A stretch of DNA of 64,000 nt from Marthasterias glacialis (taxonomy: Eukaryota > Echinodermata > Asteroidea > Forcipulatida > Asteriidae), in contig OU452225.1 in assembly GCA_911728455.2 (NCBI GenBank), forward strand, positions 5,750,852 through 5,814,851, written 5' to 3'. The notes beneath the pieces are model-generated. The model was not told where the DNA came from and ran no database searches. It was given only the letters and a program-made list of their open reading frames with translations. Position numbers and translations under genes: made by a program. This document shows, in pieces, positions 1-12,676 of the stretch. Each line of letters begins with the position of its first letter. Position 1 is the first letter of the stretch.

Positions 1-453
1 TAATATAATAACTTAATTTTAAGGCCCTTCGACGATTCTACAAATGTTTACAATGTGTGACCTCATTTGAATGTAGTTGATGACCTTTGCAAATATTACA
101 TTGATGACGTCATCAAATGTGACAGTTTGTTACGACGACGAGTTTAAAAATATTTTTTTTTATTTTAATTTTATTTTTTTGAGCAAACTACGTGTTGAAT
201 TTTTTGGTAATAGATAACGACTATAAAAGCCTAATTGTGAAATTTGAACAAAATTGGCCGTTGCATAACGAAGTTATATTAAGGTGAAAAGTGCCGTTTT
301 TAGCGCGATCGGCGATAAAGTCTGTACAGTTCCCTCAATGTATTGCACCCCGTGCGTGTGCACTCTAGGCTTTTACTGCATGCTGTGTATATACCTACAC
401 GCGACAAGTCAGGTCTTGTCACAGTTCATCGAACTTTGCGGTGTGTTGTTAAG

Positions 454-456
<3 letters not shown>

Positions 457-499
<43 letters not shown>
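457..499. repeat. (TG)n microsatellite
   Basis: About 21 TG units, shared with the paralogous position 5099-5151, where it is longer and has one TC interruption. Confidence 0.98.
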
Positions 500-503
<4 letters not shown>

Positions 504-2286
504 ATGGCGACGCAAAGAAAAACATGTAAGTCATGCCAAGTCCAGTGTGGAAATGTTTCCCTTTATGTCATTCTGGTGGCTTAATTGTGACAGGGAGAGG
601 AAGAGGAGACTTTACTGAGACGATCACATGCTCACGTGAGTTGTTTGATGTATAATGGTGGAGAAAATGCAATTGACAAAATGATCGTCTTTCGTTCTAA
701 ATATACCGATCACGTACGTGCTTACGTACGAGAGTCACAATGTGCAACAGCGGGGCCAGAGGCACTTTACCCCCGCGAGAGTTGTTGTCGGGATACGCTG
801 AGTAAAACTGTTTAAAAGTAAAGTTTAAAAGTAAAGTCATCGCCTTTCAAAATGTCCGTGTATTTCTTTAGCCGTGCACACTTGTGTTTATGATGTTTAT
901 GAAAGTGGGGTAGTTTTTATAAAACTTTGGAACTTTTTAATACAGATAATGAGCTCGGAATTTGAATCTGTCAAATGTCAGATTGACTGTACAGTACACC
1001 AGTGTTCGTGATGTTACAAAATAAGACCGTTAATTTGATATAGCGCCACCAACGTTCACTAGCAATACACACTTTGTTTTATTGACACCGCATAGATGCC
1101 GAACAAAACGGAGGGCAGCAAGGGTTAATGTTTTGATAAAAGGCAATATGAATACTATTTTGAACACTACCTGGCGGCAGCCAATTGCACGGCGTGGAAA
1201 AGGAACACTTTGGAAAGCACGAAAACATTGTTTTTCCTGGCAGTTAAAACCAAAAAGGTAACTTGTTTTTCCTCCAGGAGTCGAGTTACAATAAATGTAT
1301 GCGGTTCTTTACAATTCTTAGTGACCTGAGTTGACCTCGCTTCCTGCCCAAACCGGAAGTCCCCATGAAATACATATGATAAAGCTCTTTTTAATTATTT
1401 TCATATTCATATTTAAAGGTTTTATTTGATTTCACTTTCAATATATCAAACAAAATCAAAACCATGTGTTATATGGTGTCTCATAGAGACCATTATGTTG
1501 CTTTAAATGTTAATTCCTCCAAAATTTTCTTCAAATAAATAACTCAAAATTGAAATTAAACTGAACCTTGAAACTGTGCATATACTTGAACCTCAATATG
1601 AAGACGCGAAATAAAACAATGACGTCATGATGATGTCATCAGATGTTGAGTTACAATAAATCAAAGTTTAGTCATTAAATCAGAACTCCTGAAGTGCACA
1701 ATGGATTTTTACAATCTACACATCATCGCAAAAGTCTTTTGGAAATAATTTAAATGTCTCAAAGAAATGACCCCAATTTGACCTTGTATTGCGGTTCCAA
1801 CCGGAAGTTGAAGGAAAGAATTGTTATAAAGCCATTCTTTTTTAGTTCTTTGGTCAGTATAAAACAAGCTTTGGACAGTGGTTTCAGTGTGTGAGTAGGT
1901 AAAGGACTCTGCGTTTTCAAGTTTAAAACTGATGACGTCATTACATTAAACAGCGTCCTCTGGTAACAAGTTTCAAATCAATGGTGCTACGACACTAATT
2001 GTAACGGCTTTTTTTTCCCTCGTGTTCTTCTTTCCCTGCGAACCTTCTCCAGCAATTTTAAACAAAAGTAAAGCTTGTACAAACTTAAAACTTACTGTGT
2101 ACATAGGCAATAGTGAGTAGATGAAACCGCCACTTTTTTGGAATGATGACATTTGTCTAGAAACGGGAGTTGTTACAAAGTGTGGTACAAGTTTAACTAT
2201 AAAAACCAAACATTGTATACAAATTCATCTTTTTATGTTCAATGTTTTTGAACTACGTCATTATGTAACGTTCAACCGAACACCGT

Positions 2287-2318
2287 ATTTTTGTAATAAA
2301 CAAAAATTCTATGTCTAG
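2287..2318 (+). mobile_element. Helitron-like 3' end (hairpin variant ATTTTTGT)
   Basis: Stem ATTTTTGT / ACAAAAAT with loop AATAA, then 7 bases, then CTAG. It is preceded by CCGAACACCGT, as in the other ends. Confidence 0.75.
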
Positions 2319-2673
2319 TTTTTTTTTTTTTTTTCCTCGTATTCTTCTGCCTGAACCTTCTCCGCCAATTTTGAGAAAAACTGAAACTTGTATGAACTTG
2401 AAACTTCTCATTAACATCAACCTTGGTGAGTAGACGGCACCGCCACTTTTTGGGAATGGTGACGTCATTGATGACGTCATTACGTTAAATAAACGTTAAA
2501 TAATCCTTAAATAATTTGAAAAATCATATCTTCAAAACCAAAACAGCTACGTTCAAGATTCTTGTTTTACATAAAACCTCTTATAAAGATCTACAAACGC
2601 GGTGCACAACGTGACCCCATTTGACCTTTACTTCCGGTCGAAACCGGAAGTTAAAGTAACAAATCATGTTATT

Positions 2674-3190
2674 TTGGGCTCTAGAGCCTAAGTGAATGAA
2701 AATATGAAAACATGTTCAATGCATAATATTTTTCTTAACTCAAGAGCATTCTAAAAATATGATGTGTGACGTCATAGCTACGTCACAACGAAATTGGTAC
2801 ACGAGGTCGAAAAAAAAATTATTTTGCTATCTCAAAAAGTAGAGCATGTACGGACTTGAAACTTACCACGTACCTAGACTAAAGCGTGTACATGACAAAG
2901 AACAAAATTTGGAATGATGACGTCATCGATGACGTCATTATATTAAATTGAAGTTTTTTATTAAAATACTCATATCTCCAGAATCAGATATGCTGCATAC
3001 ATGATCTTTACACCATATGAAAGGTCATGAGGTATTAAACAAATCTTACACAGGGTGTGACCCCATTTGACCTTTACTTCCGGTCGAAACTGGAAGTAGT
3101 AGTTTGTTTTATAAAAAATTGTATCTGAATAATATTTTTTTGTGTATTAATATAATAACTTAATTTTAAGGCCCTTCGATGATTCTACAA
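2674..3190 (+). repeat. Internal paralogous block, left
   Basis: Starts GGGCTCTAGAGCCTAAGTG and matches 4168-4690 closely, about 1.49 kb away. Related, more diverged blocks lie at about 8955-9480 and 11775-12300. Confidence 0.75.
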
Positions 3191-3532
3191 ATGTTTACAA
3201 TGTGTGACCTCATTTGACCTTCATTTCCGGTCGAAACCGGAAATATAAGTTTGTACATACAAAATTGTGTATCTTATTAATGAAACGTGGTACATTAATA
3301 ATCATTACATCAATTTTGAGCTCTCTGGCAATTCTAGATGTTATGCACAAAGTGTGACCCAATTTGACCTTTAAATCCTGTCAAACCGGAAGTTGAAGTT
3401 TAATATGACAAACCTTCATGCATAAAGATAAAAAAGTACAAATAAATATTTCGCCCGTCAGCATAGCACTAACAGACAAAAAACCTGCACACAATAATGA
3501 CCTTAAAATTACGTAATTAAGCCGAACACCGT

Positions 3533-3561
3533 GAGTTTGTTCACAAACTCTCAATTTCTAG
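3533..3561 (+). mobile_element. Helitron-like 3' end (hairpin variant GAGTTTGT)
   Basis: Stem GAGTTTGT / ACAAACTC with a 2-base loop, spacer TCAATTT, then CTAG. GCCGAACACC lies just upstream at 3521-3530. Confidence 0.8.
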
Positions 3562-3600
3562 TTAGGTGTTCGGCCAACAGCCGAACAACTATTGTTATTG
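3562..3600 (+). mobile_element. Candidate Helitron-like 5' end
   Basis: Directly after CTAG comes TTAGGTGTTCGGC. Its GGTGTTCGGC is the exact reverse complement of the GCCGAACACC before each 3' hairpin. A hairpin TGTTCGGC / GCCGAACA with loop CAACA lies at 3567-3587. A 5' terminus matched to a 3' subterminal inverted repeat resembles the Helitron2/Helentron group. Confidence 0.6.
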
Positions 3601-3605
3601 TTCTG

Positions 3606-3633
3606 TTTTTTTTTTTTTTTTTTTTTTTTTTTT
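3606..3633. repeat. Poly-T run
   Basis: 28 T. It precedes CCTCGTGTTCTT, as shorter T runs do at about 1999, 2319 and 6661. Confidence 0.98.
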
Positions 3634-4167
3634 CCTCGTGTTCTTATTTCCCTGCGAACCTTCTCCAGCAATTTTAAACAAAAGTAAAGCTTGTACAAAC
3701 TTAAAACTTACTGTGTACATAGGCAATAGTGAGTAGATGAAACCGCCACTTTTTTGGAATGATGACGTCATTGATGACGTCATGACAAGGTTTTTAATGT
3801 TGAAAAATGACCATTTGCTTGTTGCTGTATCTCAACGAATATACAAGCTATGATGTTCATACTTAGGCATCAAATAGATAAAGACTTGGACAGCATTTGA
3901 AAAGTTAACGCCAAAATCATACGACCTTAACTTCCAGGTCGTTACCCTGGGTCAAAGTTCGCTTCCGTGTTTTTTCATCAAAAAACAACTTTTAAGCTTA
4001 TCTACGGAATAACTCAAGATTGAGATTGATTTGAACGTTGAAACTCAACAGAAAGGTGAACCTTGGTATCAAGACACCACAGGTCTAACTACGTCATAAT
4101 GACGTCATCGGGCATTAAATTACAATGAATCAAAGTTTAAAATTTGTAAAACTCGTATGGCGCGAAT

Positions 4168-4690
4168 TTTGGGCTCTAGAGCCTAAGTGCATGAAAATAT
4201 GAAAAAATGTTCAATGCATAATATTTTCTTTAACTCAAGAGCATTCTAAAAATATGATGTGTGACGTCATAGCTACGTCACAACGAAAATGGTACACGAG
4301 GTCGAAAAAAAAATTATTTTGCTATCTCAAAAAATAGAGCATGTACGGACTTGAAACTTACCACGTACTTAGACCAAAGCGTGTACATGACAAAGAACAA
4401 AATTTGGAATGATGACGTCATCGATGACGTCATTATATTAAATTGAAGTTTTTTATTAAAATACTCATATCTCCAGAATCAGATATGCTACATACATGAT
4501 CTTTACAGCATATGAAAGGTCATGAAGTATTAAACAAATCTTACACAGGGTGTGACCCCATTTGACCTTTACTTCCGGTCGAAACCGGAAGTAGTAGTTT
4601 GTTTTATAAAAAATCGTATCTGAATAATATTATTTTGTGTATTAATATAATAACTTAATTTTAAGGCCCTTCGACGATTCTACAAATGTT
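4168..4690 (+). repeat. Internal paralogous block, right
   Basis: Counterpart of 2674-3190. It contains the GTGTGACGTCATAGCTACG segment and one ACTTCCGG/CCGGAAGT unit. Confidence 0.75.
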
Positions 4691-5098
4691 TACAATGTGT
4701 GACCTCATTTGAATGTAGTTGATGACCTTTGCAAATATTACATTGATGACGTCATCAAATGTGACAGTTTGTTACGACGACGAGTTTAAAAATATTTTTT
4801 TTTATTTTAATTTTATTTTTTTGAGCAAACTACGTGTTGAATTTTTTGGTAATAGATAACGACTATAAAAGCCTAATTGTGAAATTTGAACAAAATTGGC
4901 CGTTGCATAACGAAGTTATATTAAGGTGAAAAGTGCCGTTTTTAGCGCGATCGGCGATAAAGTCTGTACAGTTCCCTCAATGTATTGCACCCCGTGCGTG
5001 TGCACTCTAGGCTTTTACTGCATGCTGTGTATATACCTACACGCGACAAGTCAGGTCTTGTCACAGTTCATCGAACTTTGCGGTGTGTTGTTAAGTTC

Positions 5099-5105
5099 TG
5101 TGTGT

Positions 5106-5151
<46 letters not shown>
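5099..5151. repeat. (TG)n microsatellite
   Basis: About 26 TG units with a TC interruption near the left end. Paralogous to 457-499. Confidence 0.98.
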
Positions 5152-5155
<4 letters not shown>

Positions 5156-6936
5156 ATGGCGACGCAAAGAAAAACAAGCAAGTCATGCCAAGTTCAGTCT
5201 GGATATGTTTCCCTTTATGTCATTCTGGTGACTTAATTGTGACAGGGAGAGGAAGAGGAAACTTTACTGAGACGATCACATGCTCACGTGAGTTGTTTGA
5301 TGTATAATGGTGGAGAAAATGCAATTGACAAAATGATCGTCTTTCGTTCTAAATTTACCGATCACGTACGTGCTTACATACGAGAGTCACAATGTGCAAC
5401 AGCGGGGCCAGAGGCACTTTACCCCCGCGAGAGTTGTTGTAAGGATACGCTGAGTAAAACTGTTTAAAAGTAAAGTTTAAAAGTAAAGTCATCGCCTTTC
5501 AAAATGTCCGTGTATTTCTTTAGCCGTGCACACTTGTGTTTATGATGTTTATCAAAGTGGGGTAGTTTTTATAGAACTTTGAAACTTTTTAATACAGATA
5601 ATGAGCTCGGAATTTGAATCTGTCATGTCAGATTGACTGTACAGTACACCAGTGTTCGTGATGTTACAAAGAATAAGACCGTTAATTTGATATAGCGCCA
5701 CCAACGTTCACAAGTACACACTTTGTTTTATTGACACCGCATAGATGGCGAACAAAACGGAGGGCAGCAAGGGTTAATGTTTTGATAAAAGGCAATATGA
5801 ATACTATTTTGAACACACAACCTGGCGGCAGCCAATTGCACGGCGTGGAAAAGGAACACTTTGGAAAGCACGAAAACATTGTTTTTCCTGGCAGTTAAAA
5901 CCAAAAAGGTAACTTGTTTTTCCTCCGGGAGTCGAGTTACAATAAATGTATGCGGTTCTTTATAATTCTTAGTGACCTGAGTTGACCTCGCTTCCTGCCC
6001 AAACCGGAAGTCCCCATGAAATACATATGATAAAGCTCTTTTTAATTAATTTCATATTCATATTTAAAGGTTTTATTTGATTTCACTTTCAATATATCAA
6101 ACAAAATCAAAACCATGTGTTATACGGTGTCTCATAGAGACCATTATGTTGCTTTAAATGTTAATTCCTCCAAAATTTTCTTCAAATAAATAACTCAAAA
6201 TTGAAATTAAACTGAACCTTGAAACTGTGCATATACTTGAACCTCAACATGAAGACGCAAAATAAAACAATGACGTCATGATGATGTCATCAGATGTTGA
6301 GTTGCAATAAATCAAAGTTTATTCATTAAATCAGAACTCCTGAAGTGCACAATGGATTTTTACAATCTACACATCATCGCAAAGGTCTTTTGGAAACAAT
6401 TTAAATGTCTCAAAGAAATGACCCCAATTTGACCTTGTATTGCGGTTCCAACCGGAAGTTGAAGGAAAGAATTGTTATAAAGCCATTCTTTTTTAGTTCT
6501 TTGGTCAGTATAAAACGAGCTTTGGACAGTGGTTTCAGTGTGTGAGTAGGTAAAGGACTCTGCGTTTTCAAGTTTAAAACTGATGACGTCATTACATTAA
6601 ACAGCGTCCTCTGGTAACAAGTTTCAAATCAATGGTGCTACGACACTAATTGTAACGGCTTTTTTTTCCTCGTGTTCTTCTTTCCCTGTGAACCTTCTTC
6701 AGCAATTTTAAACAAAAGTAAAGCTTGTACAAACTTAAAACTTACTGTGTACATAGGCAATAGTGAGTAGATGAAACCGCCACTTTTTTGGAATGATGAC
6801 ATTTGTCAAGAAACGGGAGTTGTTACAAAGTGTGGTACAAGTTTAACTATAAAAACCAAACATTGTATACAAATTCATCTTTTTATGTTCAATGTTTTTG
6901 AACTACGTCATTATGTAACGTTCAACCGAACACCGT

Positions 6937-6968
6937 ATTTTTGTAATAAACAAAAATTCTATGTCTAG
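6937..6968 (+). mobile_element. Helitron-like 3' end (ATTTTTGT variant)
   Basis: Same stem, loop, 7-base spacer and CTAG as 2287-2318. It is followed immediately by TTTTTCCTCG of the next element. Confidence 0.75.
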
Positions 6969-8604
6969 TTTTTCCTCGTATTCTTATCAGCGAACCTTCT
7001 CCGTCGATTTTTAACAAAAGTAAAGCTTATATGAACTTGAAACTTATCAGGAACATGAACCATAGTTAGTAGATGAAACCGCAACTTTTTTAGAATGGTG
7101 ACGTCATTGATGACGTCATTATGCTAAATAAACCATTAATAATTAGAAAATTCATATCTTGAGAACCAGAAAAGCTACGAGATTCTTTCAAAACATAAAA
7201 GTTCTTGTCATGACCTTTAATTGTCGTGCACAACTTGACCTCATTTGACCTTTACTTCCGGTCGAAACCGGAAGTTGAAAATTTCAAAAAATCATATCTC
7301 AAGAACTGCTAATGATATTGTCAAAATTTGAATGACAGTTTGAAGATCGGTTAGCCTGCTCAAACTTTTGCACAGACATAATACCAGTTTGACATTGTCT
7401 TCTGGCCGTAAAAGATGACGTCATTGATTGCGTCATTATATTAAATCAACGTTTAATATTTAAAAAATCCATATCTGAAGAACCGTTTATGTTACATACA
7501 AGATCTTTGCACCATATGAAAGCTTTTTGATTACTCTACAAATCTTACAGTGTGTGACCCCATTTGACCTTGACTTCCGGTCGAAACCGGAAGTTAATAT
7601 GTCATTTTTCCAAAAAAATCATATTTCAATAAAAAACAGGCTATAGTAATAACCATTACTTCATCTGAAAACACTTTAACCAGTCTACATGTTTTACAGA
7701 AAGTGTGACCCCATTTGACCTTGACTTCCGGTTGAAACCGGAAGTTGAAGTTTAAGTATAAAAAAATTCATAGGTCATTAACCAAACGAGGTACAGTCTT
7801 GAAACTTACTTTTACCTTCAACTTTACCGTGCAGTAAACTGCATTGTCTTTTCTGGATGATGACGTCATTGATGACGTCATTACAATAAATCAACGTTTA
7901 ATATTTCAAAAATTCATATCTGAAGAACCGTAAATAATATATACAAGATATTTGCGCCATATAAAAGCTCTTCAATTACTCTGCACATCTTACACAGTTT
8001 GTGACCCCATTTGACCTTGACTTCCGGTCGAAACAGGAAGTTGATTTTTTTTTTCAAAAAGATTATTTTTCAATAACAAAACAGAATTCATTAAATAATC
8101 ATTACTTCATCTGAAAGCTCGTTAACAATTCTAAAATTGTGTTGAAAATGTGACCCCATTTGACCCTTACTTCCGGTTGAAACGGATGTTGAAATGTCAC
8201 AGATAGTAAATTCATAATTCATCAACTGAACGTGATACAGACTTGAAACTTACTGTTGCCTTAGACATTACTGTGTAGATGAAACTGGATTATTTTCGGA
8301 TTATGACATCATTGATGAAGTCATATTAAATCAACGTTTAATGTTTAAAAAAATAATTTGGGGGATCATAAAAGTTACACACGAGATATTTGCTCCATAT
8401 GCAAGCCCTTGAAATACTCTACAACTATCGCAGAGTGTGACCCCATTTGAACCATAGTTCATGTCAAAACCGGAAGATGGAGTTTCATATGACTGACCTT
8501 CATGCCTAAAGATTCAACACAAGGTACAAATACAAGCACAGCATACAATATTGACCTTGTTTTCAATGACGCAATCACTTTATTACGTTCCAGCCGAACA
8601 CCGT

Positions 8605-8622
8605 GAGTTTGTTCACAAACTC
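8605..8622 (+). mobile_element. Helitron-like hairpin without CTAG
   Basis: An intact GAGTTTGT/ACAAACTC stem preceded by GCCGAACACC. The sequence after it is TCATTTTTTCTGGG, so CTAG is lost. Confidence 0.65.
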
Positions 8623-9825
8623 TCATTTTTTCTGGGCTTTCTTAGTCGTCGAAACTTGTCCACAAATTTTCTCAAAAAGTTAAGCTTGTATGAACTTGAA
8701 ACTTACCATGTACAAACATATTAGTGAGTGGATGATACAGAAACTTTTTTGAAATGATGACGTCATTGATGACGTCATGACGTTAAATAAACGTTAAATA
8801 ATTCAAAAATTTAATAACTCAAGAACGGCAAATGCTACATTCAAAATCTTTAATGCATATGAAAGGTCTTGTGATGTGGGACAAATTGTATGCACACCGT
8901 GACCCCATTTGACCTTTACTTCCGGTAGAAACCGGAAGTTAAAGTTAAAGTTCATGTTATTTGGGGCTCTAAAGCCTAAGTGATTAAAAATATCAACTAA
9001 CTTCCAATGAATAATATTTTTTTTAGCTCAATAGCCATCTAGAAATGTGATATATGACGTCATAGCTACGTCACAACGAAATTGATACGCGAGGTCGAAC
9101 AAAAAATTATTTTGCTATCTCAAAAACTAAAGCATGTACGGACTTGATACTTACTACATATTTAGACCACAGTGTGTATATGACAAAGCAAAATTTTGGG
9201 AATGATGACGTCATCGATGACGTCTTTACATTAAATTGAAGTTTTATACTAAAATAATCATATCTTAAGAATAATACATGCTACATACAAGATCTTTACA
9301 CCATATGAAAGGTCTTGAAGTACTAAACAAATCTTACCCAGGGCGTGACCCCATTTGACCTTCACTTCCGGTCGAAACCGGAAGTAGTAGTTTTGTTATG
9401 AAAAATCGATTCTGAATTACGTAAATTTGTATATTAATTGTATAACTTAATTTTAAAGCCCCTCGACGATTCTACAAATATTTACAAAGTGTGACCTCAT
9501 TTGACCTTCACTTCCGGTCGAAACCGGAAGTATAGGTTTGTACTACAAAAATATGTACCTTATTAATGAAACGTGGTACATTAATAATCGTTACATCAAT
9601 TTAAAGCTCTCTGACAATTCTAGATACCATGCACAAGGTGTGACCCCATTTGACCTTTATTTCCTGTCAAACCGGAAGTTGAAGTTTCATTTGACAAACC
9701 TTCATGAATAAAGATAAAAAAGTACAACTAAATATTTCGCCCGTCAGCATAGCACAAATAGACAAGAAACGTGCACACAATATTGACCTTAAAATTTTCA
9801 ATTACGTTATTAAGCCGAACACCGT

Positions 9826-9854
9826 GAGTTTGTCCACAAACTCTAAATCTCTAG
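9826..9854 (+). mobile_element. Helitron-like 3' end
   Basis: Stem GAGTTTGT / ACAAACTC with loop CC, spacer TAAATCT, then CTAG. Confidence 0.75.
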
Positions 9855-11425
9855 TTTTCCTCTTATTCTTATCAGCGAACCTTCTCCGTCGATTTTTAAC
9901 AAAAGTAAAGCTTATATGAACTTGAAACTTATCAGGAACATGGACCATAGTTAGTAGATGAAACCGCAACTTTTTAGAATGATGACGTCATTGATGACGT
10001 CATTATGCTAAATAAACCATTAATAATTAGAAAATTCATATCTTGAGAACCAGAACAGCTACGTACGAGATTCTTTCAAAACATAAAAGTTCTTGTAATG
10101 ACCTTTAATTGTCGTGCACAACTTGACCTCATTTGACCTTTACTTCCGGTCGAAACCGTTTGAAGATCGGTTAGCCTGCTCAAACTTTTGCACAGACATA
10201 ATACCAGTTTGACATTGTCTTCTGGCCGTAAAAGATGACGTCATTGATTGCGTCATTATATTAAATCAACGTTTAATATTTAAAAAATCCATATCTGAAG
10301 AACCGTATATGTTACATACAAGATCTTTGCACCATATGAAAGCTTTTCGATTACTCTACAAATCTTACACAGTGTGTGACCCCATTTGACCTTGACTTCT
10401 GGTCGAAACCGGAAGTTAAAATGTAATTTTTCCAAAAAATCATATTTCAATAAAAAACAGGCTATAGTAATAACCATTACTTCATCTGCAAACACTTTAA
10501 CCAGTCTACATGTCTTACAGAAAGTGTGACCCCATTTGACCTTTACTTCCGGTCGAAACCGGAAGTTAAAGTTAACATATAAAAAGATTCATAGGTCATT
10601 AACTAAACGAGGTACAGTCTTGAAACTTACTATTACCTTCAACTTTACTGTGCAGTAAACTGCACTGTTTTTTCTGGATGATGACGTCATCGATGACGTC
10701 ATTACAATAAATCAACGTTTAATATTTCAAAAATTCATATCTGAAGAACCGTAAATAATATATACAAGATATTTGCGCCATATAAAAGCTCTTCAATTAC
10801 TCTGCACATCTTACACAGTTTGTGACCCCATTTGACCTTGACTTCCGGTCGAAACAGGAAGTTGATTTTTTTTTTCAAAAAGATTATTTTTCAATAACAA
10901 AACAGAATTCATTAAATAATCATTACTTCATCTGAAAGCTCGTTAACAATTCTAAAATTGTGTTGAAAATGTGACCCCATTTGACCCTTACTTCCGGTTG
11001 AAACGGATGTTGAAATGTCACAGATAGTAAATTCATAATTCATCAACTGAACGTGATACAGACTTGAAACTTACTGTTGCCTTAGACATTACTGTGTAGA
11101 TGAAACTGGATTATTTTCGGATTATGACATCATTGATGAAGTCATATTAAATCAACGTTTAATGTTTAAAAAAATAATTTGGGGGATCATAAAAGTTACA
11201 CACGAGATATTTGCTCCATATGCAAGCCCTTGAAATACTCTACAACTATCGCAGAGTGTGACCCCATTTGAACCATAGTTCATGTCAAAACCGGAAGATG
11301 GAGTTTCATATGACTGACCTTCATGCCTAAAGATTCAACACAAGGTACAAATACAAGCACAGCATACAATATTGACCTTGTTTTCAATGACGCAATCACT
11401 TTATTACGTTCCAGCCGAACACCGT

Positions 11426-11443
11426 GAGTTTGTTCACAAACTC
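11426..11443 (+). mobile_element. Helitron-like hairpin without CTAG (duplicate of 8605)
   Basis: Same as 8605-8622, 2821 bases downstream in the tandem duplication. Confidence 0.65.
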
Positions 11444-12647
11444 TCATTTTTTCTGGGCTTTCTTAGTCGTCGAAACTTGTCCACAAATTTTCTCAAAAAG
11501 TTAAGCTTGTATGAACTTGAAACTTACCATGTACAAACATATTAGTGAGTGGATGATACAGAAACTTTTTTTGAAATGATGACGTCATTGATGACGTCAT
11601 GACGTTAAATAAACGTTAAATAATTCAAAAATTTAATAACTCAAGAACGGCAAATGCTACATTCAAAATCTTTAATGCATATGAAAGGTCTTGTGATGTG
11701 GGACAAATTGTATGCACACCGTGACCCCATTTGACCTTTACTTCCGGTAGAAACCGGAAGTTAAAGTTAAAGTTCATGTTATTTGGGGCTCTAAAGCCTA
11801 AGTGATTAAAAATATCAACTAACTTCCAATGAATAATATTTTTTTTAGCTCAATAGCCATCTAGAAATGTGATATATGACGTCATAGCTACGTCACAACG
11901 AAATTGATACGCGAGGTCGAACAAAAAATTATTTTGCTATCTCAAAAACTAAAGCATGTACGGACTTGATACTTACTACATATTTAGACCACAGTGTGTA
12001 TATGACAAAGCAAAATTTTGGGAATGATGACGTCATCGATGACGTCTTTACATTAAATTGAAGTTTTATACTAAAATAATCATATCTTAAGAATAATACA
12101 TGCTACATACAAGATCTTTACACCATATGAAAGGTCTTGAAGTACTAAACAAATCTTACCCAGGGCGTGACCCCATTTGACCTTCACTTCCGGTCGAAAC
12201 CGGAAGTAGTAGTTTTGTTATGAAAAATCGATTCTGAATTACGTAAATTTGTATATTAATTGTATAACTTAATTTTAAAGCCCCTCGACGATTCTACAAA
12301 TATTTACAAAGTGTGACCTCATTTGACCTTCACTTCCGGTCGAAACCGGAAGTATAGGTTTGTACTACAAAAATATGTACCTTATTAATGAAACGTGGTA
12401 CATTAATAATCGTTACATCAATTTAAAGCTCTCTGACAATTCTAGATACCATGCACAAGGTGTGACCCCATTTGACCTTTATTTCCTGTCAAACCGGAAG
12501 TTGAAGTTTCATTTGACAAACCTTCATGAATAAAGATAAAAAAGTACAACTAAATATTTCGCCCGTCAGCATAGCACAAATAGACAAGAAACGTGCACAC
12601 AATATTGACCTTAAAATTTTCAATTACGTTATTAAGCCGAACACCGT

Positions 12648-12676
12648 GAGTTTGTCCACAAACTCTAAATCTCTAG
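12648..12676 (+). mobile_element. Helitron-like 3' end (duplicate of 9826)
   Basis: Same as 9826-9854, 2822 bases downstream. Confidence 0.75.

Larger units (their letters stand above)
1..2318 (+). repeat. 4.65-kb-spaced duplication, left copy (may start before the window)
   Basis: Nearly identical to 4645-6968, with a spacing of 4642-4651 bases that shifts at the TG repeat and small indels. It ends at the CTAG terminus at 2315-2318. Confidence 0.9.
4645..6968 (+). repeat. 4.65-kb-spaced duplication, right copy
   Basis: Counterpart of 1-2318. It ends exactly at the CTAG at 6965-6968, so the repeat respects an element boundary. Confidence 0.9.
7871..10692 (+). repeat. 2.82-kb tandem duplication, first unit
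   Basis: Matches 10693-13514 almost base for base. The offset changes from 2821 to 2822 only at a T run near 8750/11570. The junction GAAACCGTTTGAAGATC occurs at about 10153 and about 12975. Confidence 0.9.

Noticed and set aside
284-5307. Small Cys/Val-rich frames over the TG repeats
   Set aside because: They are translations of (TG)n. The surrounding sequence is transposon-like.
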